The notes below the pieces were generated by a model. That model did no database searches. It was not told where the DNA came from and saw only the letters and a program-made list of their open reading frames with translations. A stretch of DNA of 64,000 nucleotides from Chitinophaga sp. CF118 (GTDB lineage: Bacteria; Bacteroidota; Bacteroidia; Chitinophagales; Chitinophagaceae): NCBI RefSeq assembly GCF_900112615.1, contig NZ_FOMK01000003.1:1-64000 (forward strand), given 5' to 3'. The position numbers were made by a program, and so were the translations under genes. This document shows positions 1 through 7,706 of this stretch, piece after piece; the first letter of the stretch is position 1; every line of letters starts with the position of its first letter.

Positions 1-19
1 TCTTAAATTTACGGCTCAT
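1..19 (-). CDS. Possible 5' end of a gene leaving the window (RAYT-like transposase start?)
   Basis: A minus-strand ATG at 17-19 opens the reading frame MSRKFK, which runs off the left edge. This opening resembles the conserved start (MSRKYK/MSRKFK) of REP-associated, IS200-like tyrosine transposases common in Chitinophagaceae. Only six codons are visible, so this is a guess from a very short match and from the position at the border of the eCIS locus. It could equally be chance. Confidence 0.2.
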
Positions 20-97
20 CTTCAAATCCTGCAGCCTTCTTCTGATCTCCAAGTTATTTTTAGCGAAACATCAGTCCCTTATTGGGTGACTAGAAAT

Positions 98-152
98 ATG
101 CTTTATATATGCTTTATATATGCTTTACATATGCTTTATATATGCTTTATCT
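98..152. repeat. 11-bp direct tandem repeat, five copies
   Basis: Five head-to-tail copies of ATGCTTTATAT begin at 98, 109, 120, 131 and 142. Copies 1, 2 and 4 are identical, copy 3 has C at position 9 and copy 5 ends in CT. The unit is close to one helical turn, so any protein bound to each copy would sit on the same face of the DNA. It lies about 610 nt upstream of the first eCIS gene. An iteron-like or operator function is inference; slipped-strand repeat expansion is the plain alternative. Confidence 0.85.
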
Positions 153-668
153 CTCTGGAAGTGAACATGACAAAGGATTTCCAGCGAATTTATTCTCGGA
201 AATTACAGCGTTTTAGAGCTAAATTGAACAACTTTTAAAAAATAGGCAGGAGGGGATGAAATATTATTTGTCCAAAATGGTTTTTATGGGAAATAGAAAG
301 GCAGGGATTTTTAAAAATGCGTGGTCTGTTGCATTTTAATACCAGCAATAGATTGAAGGGATTTTCCCATTTTTAAGATAGCTAATATGAATGATACGTA
401 GTTCTACGTGATTTTAAATTATCCCTTATCAAATTTTTTTTATTTACAAATTTATACATAGTTTTACTCAACTATTAAAACATAGTGAAGCGTTTGATAA
501 AATTCCCGAAGTACAATTAACATTTTTTTATACCCCAAAAAGAATAACACCACTAAAGAAGTAATTATATTCATTTAATATACCACAGTTAACACAATAT
601 CATTTTTATGGACATAATTGCCCCCAAATAATTCCGTAAAACAGTATGTCGCCACTACTGTATAGATC

Positions 669-681
669 TGCGCTCAGCGCA
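669..681. promoter_or_regulatory. 13-bp perfect palindrome upstream of the eCIS operon
   Basis: TGCGCT-C-AGCGCA is a perfect 6-bp inverted repeat around a single base, GC-rich within very AT-rich surroundings and 84 nt before the first start codon. It could be an operator half-turn site or a short hairpin. No regulator can be named. Confidence 0.35.
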
Positions 682-712
682 TATCCTGTCAATTTTATGT
701 AAAACACGAATT

Positions 713-736
713 GCTGTTGTTGAAAATCTCAACAGC
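713..736. promoter_or_regulatory. Candidate operator dyad just upstream of the eCIS operon
   Basis: GCTGTTG (713-719), 10 nt, then CAACAGC (730-736) is a perfect 7-bp inverted repeat in a 24-bp frame, ending 28 nt before the first eCIS start codon. It abuts TAGCCTTTG (737-745), which resembles the Bacteroidota -7 element TAnnTTTG with one extra base. A repressor bound here would cover the promoter region. This is inference from position and symmetry. Confidence 0.35.
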
Positions 737-764
737 TAGCCTTTGATATCCTAAAAACCAAAGA

Positions 765-1370
765 ATGATTTTCACTGCTTTTAAGTTATTAAAAGATCAG
801 CTGGATAACTATATCCAGTCATTCAATCCTATGGGAAATGATCCCGATGGTCACGTGGTACTTGATAACGTGGCTACACTGGAAACACCAGACAGACCGC
901 CTGGTGCAGAGGAAAGGATCATCCTCAGTATGGTGAATATAGAGGAAGAAGCAACACTGAAAAATTCTACGCATTTTTATAAGAATGCACAAGGTGTTTC
1001 ATATCATAATCCTCCGGTTTATCTAAACTTATATATGCTGGTATCAGCACATTATAAGAATTACGAAGATGCGTTGTCACGGCTCTCTCAGGCTATACAA
1101 TTCTTCCAGGGGAAAAGTAGTTTCACACTGAAGAATTCTCCCGATGATACACTGCTGAATACCATGCAGAATCTCGATGATATGCAGTTACACCTCGAAA
1201 TGTTCTCCCTCTCATTCGAACAGCTAAACCATTTGTGGGGCGCACTGGGAGGTAAACAAATGCCGAGTGTTTTGTATAAAGTGCGACTGGTAAAGATCAC
1301 CGAGAACAGGATCACAGGAATTGGTCCTATCATAGAAAAAATCCAATCAAAAGACAACCTCATTTTATAA
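765..1370 (+). CDS. eCIS cap/terminator protein, DUF4255 (Pvc16/Afp16-like)
   Basis: This 201-aa protein matches the DUF4255 (Pvc16 N-terminal domain) family in length and layout: an N-terminal helix (FKLLKDQLDNYI), an ILSMVNIEEEATLKN strand segment, a PVYLNLYMLVSAHYKNYEDAL core and a SFEQLNHLWGALGGKQMPSVLYKVRL segment. In Afp, PVC and AlgoCIS such proteins sit at the distal end of the tube and sheath and end tube polymerisation. It is the first gene of the operon, as is common in Bacteroidota eCIS loci. Its stop codon overlaps the next start (TAATG). The ATG follows an A-rich stretch without a clear Shine-Dalgarno, normal for this phylum. Confidence 0.88.
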   Translation: MIFTAFKLLKDQLDNYIQSFNPMGNDPDGHVVLDNVATLETPDRPPGAEERIILSMVNIEEEATLKNSTHFYKNAQGVSYHNPPVYLNLYMLVSAHYKNYEDALSRLSQAIQFFQGKSSFTLKNSPDDTLLNTMQNLDDMQLHLEMFSLSFEQLNHLWGALGGKQMPSVLYKVRLVKITENRITGIGPIIEKIQSKDNLIL

Positions 1371-2572
1371 TGGCATTCCAGATCACGTACACCCGCCTGG
1401 CGGTTGTAAATATGTTGCACAACTTTTACCTCGACAAAGAGGGGAGCGCTTACTATAGCCTGTCACAGGATGATCAGCAACTTAGATTGACAGATCTGCT
1501 GAGCGATAACAGGTATGACCTGATGAATAATATACTGATAACACCTTTTCCAGCTACAGAGAAAATATTAAAAGGACAAAAGATCGTATATCGTCAAACG
1601 GCTACCGGAATTGTTTTAGGCATTGCCTCTTCACCCGGTCCGAAACCAGCTATACCAATAAATGCAGAACTGCGCTTACAGTTCATCATAAAGTTGAAAC
1701 AGGCTGCGTTAATATCCCGTAGTAATCTGCGAATTAACCCTGTTTTCCCGGCCTGTTATTATTTTACAAATGATAACATTACCACAGGTAAAACATTTCC
1801 TTCTCTTTCTGCATCCGTAAAGAATTTTACAGATGGACGCATATATGAAATGGGCGAATGGGCCATAGTGAACGGAAACGTTTCACAGGCTATTACCCGC
1901 ACCAGCACTGCTGCTACAGGATGGGTAACTACAAATGATGTACATGGTATCAATGAATACGATCGCATCTTATTACCTACTAAATTCTCTTATACATTCG
2001 AACAGGCAGGCATCACACAGGCTACTTTTAAATTGATGAAAGGTGCTGTTGAGATTAAAAATGTTTCTTTCAATAATGCAGATGGCTTGCAGAATGTAAC
2101 GCCCGACTTTACACCTGCGCCTGATGATGTATATACATTGGTGATAACAGGATCCAATAATTACAACCGTCAGTATACTGTATACCTGAACAATCAGTTA
2201 TATCAGCGCGATGCATGGGGTGTACTGGACCTAGTTATACAGCCTGCAAATCCTGCTTTCCAACTGATAGATGCCGGTGGATTGCTCACTTCACCTGCAT
2301 TTGAACTCCGCTTTACCAGCAGGGCTACCTACTGGAAATATTACCTGCAAAAAGGAGATCCTCCTGCTGTTGATTTAAACTGGAATGATGTATTGCCGGT
2401 GCCTCCGGGAATGAAAAAAGTAATCATCAGCAAAGAGCCTTACACACTAATGCAGGCTTATCGTAAAGTGAACTATGCGACTATCAGTCTCCCAAACCCG
2501 GAAGGAGACCTGCTTAGCAGGCAAGGGGATCTTATCTGTTCTGAAATTTTGCTTCCTAAACTGAAATTATAA
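1370..2572 (+). CDS. eCIS-associated beta-rich protein of unknown function
   Basis: This 400-aa protein has no domain I can name with certainty. The N-terminal ~100 aa (FQITYTRLAVVNMLHNFYL) contain a KIVYRQTATGIVLGI-type strand. The middle (about aa 125-310) is rich in predicted beta strands with Ig-like spacing. The C-terminal part (SPAFELRFTSRATYWKYYL) resembles the end of DUF4255-partner proteins. It overlaps the cap gene by one base and precedes the sheath gene by 11 nt, so it should act at the cap or sheath end, perhaps as a cap adaptor. That role is inferred from position only. Confidence 0.6.
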   Translation: MAFQITYTRLAVVNMLHNFYLDKEGSAYYSLSQDDQQLRLTDLLSDNRYDLMNNILITPFPATEKILKGQKIVYRQTATGIVLGIASSPGPKPAIPINAELRLQFIIKLKQAALISRSNLRINPVFPACYYFTNDNITTGKTFPSLSASVKNFTDGRIYEMGEWAIVNGNVSQAITRTSTAATGWVTTNDVHGINEYDRILLPTKFSYTFEQAGITQATFKLMKGAVEIKNVSFNNADGLQNVTPDFTPAPDDVYTLVITGSNNYNRQYTVYLNNQLYQRDAWGVLDLVIQPANPAFQLIDAGGLLTSPAFELRFTSRATYWKYYLQKGDPPAVDLNWNDVLPVPPGMKKVIISKEPYTLMQAYRKVNYATISLPNPEGDLLSRQGDLICSEILLPKLKL

Positions 2573-2583
2573 ATTAATCGACT

Positions 2584-3990
2584 ATGGCAAACACATACTA
2601 TACACCAGGCGTGTATATTGAAGAAATCTCAAAATTCCCGCCCTCAATTACGGCGGTAGAGACAGCAATTCCTGCATTCATAGGCTTCACTGAAACCCAT
2701 GTTCTGGATGGCAAGGATGTTACCGGAGTACCGGTTCGTATCAGCTCCCTGCTGGAATACGTAAATGTTTTCGGTGGTCCGCAGAAGGAGATAAACCTGA
2801 TCGTTACTGTCACCACAAACGATTCGACCGGGACCCGCTACACCGTTAGTGCTGATCCGGCCCCTGGTAAAGGATTGTCCAAACACATCATGTATTATTC
2901 CCTGCAACAGTTCTTTGCTAATGGTGGTGGCCCATGCTACATCATTTCTACGGGAGGATACCTGGACCTGGGTACACCTATCACAGAACAAGGACCTTTT
3001 GATGATGCACTTGCAGAATTGAAAAAACTGGACGAACCTACTCTCATCGTATTCCCTGAAGGCCAGAACCTGCCAAAGGATACCTACGCATCACTCCTTG
3101 GAGCGGCTTTGCTACAATGCACTGAACTGAAAGATCGCTTCGTGATCATGGATCTTTTTAATAGTGGTGAGACTCTTAAAACAGAAGCTGCTATCCGCGC
3201 TGCTGCAAAAGATTTCAGAGATACTATCAGCGGTGATGCGGAACTCCTGCGCTATGGTGCTGCGTATTTCCCTAATATCAAATCTTCATTTGATTATGTG
3301 TATGATGAGGCAACTGTTACAATTGTAGGTATTCCGGATGCTACTACATTTGGCGATCTCAATAACCTGGACAAAGCAAATGTACGACTGGCTATCTCCA
3401 ATTTCTCTATCATATTACCTCCAAGTGGTGCTATTGCTGGTGTATATGCCCGTGTAGATAACGCCCGTGGTGTATGGAAGGCGCCCGCTAATGAAGGCTT
3501 ACTTTCTGTTTCCGGTCTTACCTGCGATATCAACGATCAGATCCAGAGTGGATTAAACGTAGACGTGGATGCCGGTAAATCAATAAACGCTATCCGCTTC
3601 TTCTCCGGTAAAGGTATCAAAGTTTGGGGTGCCCGCACACTTGATGGTAACTCCAACGAATGGCGCTATGTATCTGTTCGCCGTTATTTCAACATGGTGG
3701 AAGAGTCTACTAAAAAGGCTTCTGAAGCATTTGTGTTTGAACCCAATGATGCTAATACATGGGTGAAGGTGAAGGCAATGATTGAAAATTTCCTCATCAA
3801 TGAATGGCGCTCTGGTGCACTGGCTGGTGCTAAACCAGAACATGCATTCTATGTAAAGATCGGCATTAATGAAACGATGACGGCTTTCGATATCCTTGAA
3901 GGAAAAATGATCGTGGAAATCGGACTTGCAGTAGTTCGTCCGGCAGAGTTCATTATCCTCAAGTTCAGCCACAAAATGCAGGAGTCCTAG
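2584..3990 (+). CDS. Contractile sheath protein (Pvc2/3/4-like)
   Basis: The 468-aa product forms the outer sheath whose contraction drives the inner tube out. The N-terminus has the sheath signature TPGVYIEEI (aa 7-15) followed by a TAIPAFIGFTE strand. The centre has a FFANGGGPCYIIS segment typical of phage and CIS sheaths. The C-terminal ~130 aa hold the conserved NEWRSGALAGAKPEHAFYV region that builds the sheath handshake. Most Afp/PVC particles encode two or three sheath paralogues; only one is present here, as in simpler Bacteroidota eCIS. Start ATG at 2584, 11 nt after the preceding stop. Confidence 0.97.
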   Translation: MANTYYTPGVYIEEISKFPPSITAVETAIPAFIGFTETHVLDGKDVTGVPVRISSLLEYVNVFGGPQKEINLIVTVTTNDSTGTRYTVSADPAPGKGLSKHIMYYSLQQFFANGGGPCYIISTGGYLDLGTPITEQGPFDDALAELKKLDEPTLIVFPEGQNLPKDTYASLLGAALLQCTELKDRFVIMDLFNSGETLKTEAAIRAAAKDFRDTISGDAELLRYGAAYFPNIKSSFDYVYDEATVTIVGIPDATTFGDLNNLDKANVRLAISNFSIILPPSGAIAGVYARVDNARGVWKAPANEGLLSVSGLTCDINDQIQSGLNVDVDAGKSINAIRFFSGKGIKVWGARTLDGNSNEWRYVSVRRYFNMVEESTKKASEAFVFEPNDANTWVKVKAMIENFLINEWRSGALAGAKPEHAFYVKIGINETMTAFDILEGKMIVEIGLAVVRPAEFIILKFSHKMQES

Positions 3991-4020
3991 TAACTATAAT
4001 TCCCCAAAAATACAACCCAT

Positions 4021-4971
4021 ATGAGTGATAATAAATCGCAGCAGCAGCCGCCGCACCATCCTCCAGTTGATACGCCATGCGTTCCCCCAACTCCATCCCA
4101 GTTTGATCTGCTGATGAAGGATTACGGGATCATCCTGAAGGACGAATTACAACAAACATCGGCCAACCTGGAAGCTCAGGTGATCACGGCCAGTACTGCT
4201 ACACAGGTTACCTGTGTGGAACGTAAAGTAAATGAAAAATATGCCCGCTCAGTACGCGAGTATAATTTCCTCAGCAATTGTATTACGGTATATACAGGCC
4301 AGGATCTGGATGGTATAAACAATACAATTACGCAACTGCTGGTACCTAAAAGCAGGGACATAAAAACATCTTTCGATGCGGCTATTGCATTGATTAAAAC
4401 TGCCAAACAGAAAGTTGGACTGGTAAGCACTGCGGCCGTGAAACTAAAAGATGCGGTGGCCGATTCCTGTAATTCGGAAGAACTGAAACTGATCAGAGAA
4501 AATCTGAGCAAAGGCGGTTCGAATAAAAAGAGCCTGGAAGAGAGCGTACAGGAATTTGTAAACTATGCAAACAAGATCGTAAATCAGGTGGATGATGTGG
4601 CACAGGCTGCGGTTAAAGTTGCCGGGATCAATTCCTTTATCAACATCGATAACCTGGCTATACTTGTAGCGGCAACGAAAACCGATGGTGCTAAATTGAT
4701 TACCGATGTAGAAGCTAATGTGAAAAGCTCCCAGAAAAAATATGATGATTCCAGGGTACCACTAGGCAATGCGCTGAAAGGACTCAGTTCTGCTGTTACC
4801 GATATGAATAAGGCATGGAACCTCAAAAATGCGGTGACCAATATCAGCCAATTCGTGGAAGATAAAGACTGTCAGCACGACTGTAAAAATCTGGACGACA
4901 TTTCTGATGAAGCAGAACATGCATTTGATAGTGCTAACTGCAACCCGGGACAGAGCGAGGAAGAAGCATAG
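4021..4971 (+). CDS. Helical eCIS-linked protein of unknown function (first of two)
   Basis: This 316-aa protein has no recognisable family. It starts with a Pro/Gln/His-rich flexible tail (about aa 1-27, QQQPPHHPP) and is then almost wholly alpha-helical with long amphipathic helices (ALIKTAKQKVGLVSTAAVKL). It ends in a short cysteine cluster (CQHDC) and an acidic tail (QSEEEA). No signal peptide or membrane segment is seen. It sits between the sheath and tube genes, a place where sheath and tube are usually adjacent. With the next gene it forms a similar helical, cysteine-bearing pair, so a shared structural or accessory role on the particle is likely but unproven. Confidence 0.55.
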   Translation: MSDNKSQQQPPHHPPVDTPCVPPTPSQFDLLMKDYGIILKDELQQTSANLEAQVITASTATQVTCVERKVNEKYARSVREYNFLSNCITVYTGQDLDGINNTITQLLVPKSRDIKTSFDAAIALIKTAKQKVGLVSTAAVKLKDAVADSCNSEELKLIRENLSKGGSNKKSLEESVQEFVNYANKIVNQVDDVAQAAVKVAGINSFINIDNLAILVAATKTDGAKLITDVEANVKSSQKKYDDSRVPLGNALKGLSSAVTDMNKAWNLKNAVTNISQFVEDKDCQHDCKNLDDISDEAEHAFDSANCNPGQSEEEA

Positions 4972-5016
4972 AAACAGCAGCCTCACATTATTATATATCG
5001 TAACAATTAAATCATC

Positions 5017-5850
5017 ATGGCTTCAAATAACGATACCGTTCAACAGTATATTGACCGCCTGCGTAGAGATACCATAGAAGCGGCTCAGTTTCTCACCAGC
5101 GTTCAGGCCCAGGAGGCCGATAAAAGAAGCGCGCTGGAAAAAAAGAAACGCTGGTCAGACGTTTTGCAAGACGTACTAGGTACTATCACCGAAACAAACA
5201 GACTGGGCCTCATCTATATGGGCACCCTGGAAAGGACCCGCAAACACAATGAAAAAAGTGGTAGAAATGCCCGCCTTTGTATTGATGCTATCAAAATACT
5301 TATCTGCGAAGCAAAAAAAGTACTTGACTGCTCCGAAGTGCTCAAAGGATTGATTAAAGTATTATCTGATCGTATAGACGATAAAATACCTTCAAAAGGT
5401 ACTAACTCCATCCTGGCAAATCTGCTGGCATTAAAAACAGCTACAGATGATGCACTGGTAAGTATTAAAAATGCAATTAACGCACTGCTGGTTACCTTTC
5501 ACCTGGAAGAAGAACTGCATGGCGGACTGGCAGGGGAAAAAGGACTGCTATATCAGCTGATTGGCATGTATGTGCTGATGACTGATGGTAAGAAACCCGG
5601 CCTGGATGAATGCGCTTCCTGCAATCCCAAGAAAACTCCCATCTTCCCGATGGATGATCCGGCTTGCGATTTCTATACCAGGACCAAAGAACAATACGAC
5701 GAAACCGTTATCCAGTTAAAACAACTACAAAGGGAAGTAGATCTCGCTGCCTGCAAACGCGAATTTGCAAAAGCAAGAAAAGACTCCCTGGATAGTGCTT
5801 ACGCTGCAGCATTGGCCGCTAAAGCCTGCGATACTGCTAGCAAAAAATAA
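5017..5850 (+). CDS. Helical eCIS-linked protein of unknown function (second of two)
   Basis: This 277-aa protein is not recognised. It is predicted almost all helical, with coiled-coil-like stretches at both ends (QAQEADKRSALEKKKRW near aa 30; ETVIQLKQLQREVDLA near aa 225) and a central hydrophobic helical core. About nine cysteines include a CASC motif near aa 195. Lacking a signal peptide, it should act in the cytoplasm or on the particle. It shares size, helical character and cysteine content with the upstream 316-aa product, and the two lie together between sheath and tube. Function unknown. Confidence 0.55.
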   Translation: MASNNDTVQQYIDRLRRDTIEAAQFLTSVQAQEADKRSALEKKKRWSDVLQDVLGTITETNRLGLIYMGTLERTRKHNEKSGRNARLCIDAIKILICEAKKVLDCSEVLKGLIKVLSDRIDDKIPSKGTNSILANLLALKTATDDALVSIKNAINALLVTFHLEEELHGGLAGEKGLLYQLIGMYVLMTDGKKPGLDECASCNPKKTPIFPMDDPACDFYTRTKEQYDETVIQLKQLQREVDLAACKREFAKARKDSLDSAYAAALAAKACDTASKK

Positions 5851-5883
5851 TAACTCAATCATCACTGTACAAAAAATAAAAAA

Positions 5884-6327
5884 ATGGCAAGTTATCCATT
5901 ACCAAAATTTCACTTCCAGGTAGAATGGGGTGGTAAGAACATCGGCTTTACAGAAGTTACCGGTCTCACGGTTGAAACAGAAGCAATCGAGTACCGCCAC
6001 GGTGCCAGCCCGGAATATAGTAAAACCAAACAAACAGGTTTGCAGAAGTACAGCAACATCACGCTGAAACGCGGCACTTTCCAGTCGGACAATGAATACT
6101 TCGACTGGTGGAAGGAAACTGTATTCTTCCAGGAACAGAACGGTAAATACCGTCGCAATATTACTATCAGCCTGCTGGACGAAACACACAAACCCATCAT
6201 TGTATGGAAAGTGAAAAACGCATGGCCAATCAAAGTACAGTCTGCCGATCTGAAAGCAGATGCAAATGAAATCGCTATTGAAAGCGTGGAACTGGTACAT
6301 GAAGGGCTGGTGATCGAAAATAAATAG
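5884..6327 (+). CDS. Inner tube protein (Pvc1/T4 gp19-like)
   Basis: The 147-aa protein belongs to the T4-like virus tail tube (gp19) family and forms the hexameric inner tube. The N-terminal PLPKFHFQVEWGGKNIGFTE, the GLTVETEAIEYRHG strand and the ITLKRGTF motif are the classic markers, with WKVKNAWPIKVQSADLKADA and IESVELVHEGL at the C-terminus. Length is typical (about 145-150 aa). The gene precedes a second, diverged tube gene by 13 nt, the usual arrangement in which one paralogue builds the main tube and the other the baseplate-proximal ring. Confidence 0.96.
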   Translation: MASYPLPKFHFQVEWGGKNIGFTEVTGLTVETEAIEYRHGASPEYSKTKQTGLQKYSNITLKRGTFQSDNEYFDWWKETVFFQEQNGKYRRNITISLLDETHKPIIVWKVKNAWPIKVQSADLKADANEIAIESVELVHEGLVIENK

Positions 6328-6340
6328 AAAATAAATAACA

Positions 6341-6805
6341 ATGGCAAACGGTAATTATCCTCCTGTAGGGTTCCATTTTAAAGTAGAGTTCCTGTTCGAC
6401 AAAAAGGGTACAGCCCAGCAAACGGACAATGATATCCTGTTCCAGTCTGTATCAGGACTCAACTTTCAAATGCAGACAGACACCCTGCGGGAGGGAGGCG
6501 AGAACCGCTTTGAGCATGTATTACCACTCCGTAACAAATGTACTGACCTGGTGCTGCGCCGCGGTATTTTCAAACCTTCAGATTCTACCGTTACCAAGTG
6601 GTGCCAGGAAGCATTCCAGAATTTCAGTTTCTCACCTATCGATCTCAATGTTAGCCTGCTGAATGAAAAACATCAGCCACTCATGACATGGAAAGTGCAT
6701 CGCGCATGGCCCAAGAACTGGAAAGTGGCAGACTTCAATGCAGATAAAGGTGAAGTAGTGATCGAAACCTTCGAACTGAATTATAATTATTTCATACTGG
6801 AATAA
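6341..6805 (+). CDS. Second inner tube protein, baseplate-proximal type (Pvc5-like)
   Basis: The 154-aa protein is a diverged paralogue of the preceding tube protein. It shares the PPVGFHFKVEF opening, LVLRRGIF, WKVHRAWPKNWKVADFNADK and IETFELNYNYF. It carries an extra charged loop near the N-terminus (DKKGTAQQTDND). In PVC and AlgoCIS the second tube paralogue makes the first ring(s) that join the tube to the hub, which is the likely job here. The assignment to that ring rather than the main tube rests on order and divergence. Confidence 0.93.
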   Translation: MANGNYPPVGFHFKVEFLFDKKGTAQQTDNDILFQSVSGLNFQMQTDTLREGGENRFEHVLPLRNKCTDLVLRRGIFKPSDSTVTKWCQEAFQNFSFSPIDLNVSLLNEKHQPLMTWKVHRAWPKNWKVADFNADKGEVVIETFELNYNYFILE

Positions 6806-6817
6806 AACAACACACAC

Positions 6818-6991
6818 ATGCCCGTAGAGATAAAAGAACTGGTTATTAAAGTAGCTGTAGATGAAGCCGGCGGCAGTGGCAGCAGCGGTGGTAATAGTAA
6901 TAGTACACAGAAGGATGCTGCGCCTGAAATGATCGTAAGCCTCTGTGTGGAAAAGGTACTTCAAATTTTGAAAGATCAAAGAGAACGCTGA
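6818..6991 (+). CDS. Small eCIS protein, DUF5908 family
   Basis: A 57-codon gene starts at ATG 6818 and encodes a protein opening MPVEIKELVIKVAVDE, then a Gly/Ser/Asn-rich linker, then a helix ending VEKVLQILKDQRER. The MPxEIxELxI opening and the helical end are the hallmarks of DUF5908, a short family found between tube and LysM/CIS_tube genes in eCIS loci. Its stop overlaps the next ATG (ATGA at 6991). Role unproven; its size and position suggest an assembly chaperone or a small hub adaptor. Confidence 0.85.
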   Translation: MPVEIKELVIKVAVDEAGGSGSSGGNSNSTQKDAAPEMIVSLCVEKVLQILKDQRER

Positions 6992-7692
6992 TGGCTACCC
7001 CCAGGAAACAAGCAAAAAACGTTGAAAAGATTGTGATCCGGCCTTACCTGGATCCGAAACAGAAAAAATCTGCCGGAGCGGATTTTACCATCCCCATCAA
7101 TCCGGAAGGTTATGCACAGTCTTTCAAAATAGGATTGGATGAAAAGTCTACCGGTGGCAACCAGGGTAGTGCTCCGGAGTATAAGTTTACTGCCCCGGAA
7201 CAACTGAAGCTGGATTTTACCCTGGACAATACGGGTACTATTGAAGGAAATGTGCTGGACGGTACAGAGGTAAAAGACCAGGTAAAACAACTGCTGGATA
7301 CCACCTACTACATGAGGAGCGATGCCCATAAACCGGCAATCCTCAAAATTCAGTGGGGACTTTTCACCTTCGATTGCATCCTGGCTACCCTGGATATCAA
7401 CTATGTGCTTTTTAAGCCCAATGGAGACCCTTTACGGGCAAAAGTGAGTGCTAGCTTTACCCAGTATGTAGAACCCAAAAAACGGGTTGCTACAGAAGAT
7501 AAACACTCACCGGATCTTTACCGTAGTGTAAGGGTGGCAGATGGAGATACTCTTCCGCTGCTTACCTACAAAAGTTACGGAGATCCTGCCCTTCACGCAC
7601 AGGTGGCCTGGTTCAATGAACTGGTGAGCGTGAGAGCACTAAAAACAGACCAGGAACTGGTATTCCCTCCGGTGAAACAATCCGGTAACTAA
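6991..7692 (+). CDS. CIS_tube/LysM baseplate protein (Pvc7-like)
   Basis: The 233-aa protein has an N-terminal CIS_tube-type domain (INPEGYAQSFKIGL, then APEQLKLDFTLDNTG, LKIQWGLFTFDCILATLDINY) and a C-terminal LysM-like module (SVRVADGDTLPLLTYKSYGD to ELVFPP, about aa 175-230). Homologues correspond to T4 gp53/Pvc7 and clamp the baseplate to the tube and spike. The upstream TGA overlaps this ATG, implying translational coupling with the DUF5908 gene. Confidence 0.92.
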   Translation: MATPRKQAKNVEKIVIRPYLDPKQKKSAGADFTIPINPEGYAQSFKIGLDEKSTGGNQGSAPEYKFTAPEQLKLDFTLDNTGTIEGNVLDGTEVKDQVKQLLDTTYYMRSDAHKPAILKIQWGLFTFDCILATLDINYVLFKPNGDPLRAKVSASFTQYVEPKKRVATEDKHSPDLYRSVRVADGDTLPLLTYKSYGDPALHAQVAWFNELVSVRALKTDQELVFPPVKQSGN

Positions 7693-7706
7693 TAAAATCC
7701 CTGAAC

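Larger units (their letters stand above)
20..764. other. AT-rich leader region without a convincing gene, upstream of the eCIS operon
   Basis: About 745 nt without a convincing gene. It is clearly richer in A/T than the downstream genes. It contains a five-copy 11-bp direct repeat (98-152) and, close to the first eCIS gene, two dyads (669-681 and 713-736). Frame 2 of the plus strand stays open from base 2 to a TAA at 236-238, but the translation is low-complexity across the repeat and resembles nothing I know. The region most likely carries the promoter and control sites of the operon. Confidence 0.6.

Noticed and set aside
2..238. A plus-strand frame open from the left edge to a TAA at 236-238
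   Set aside because: Its translation runs through the 11-bp repeat giving MLYICFI-like repetition and resembles no protein; the length is possible by chance.
737..745. TAGCCTTTG as the -7 promoter element of the eCIS operon
   Set aside because: It has three bases between TA and TTTG rather than two and would leave a leader of only about 13 nt, so I mention it only as context for the dyad.
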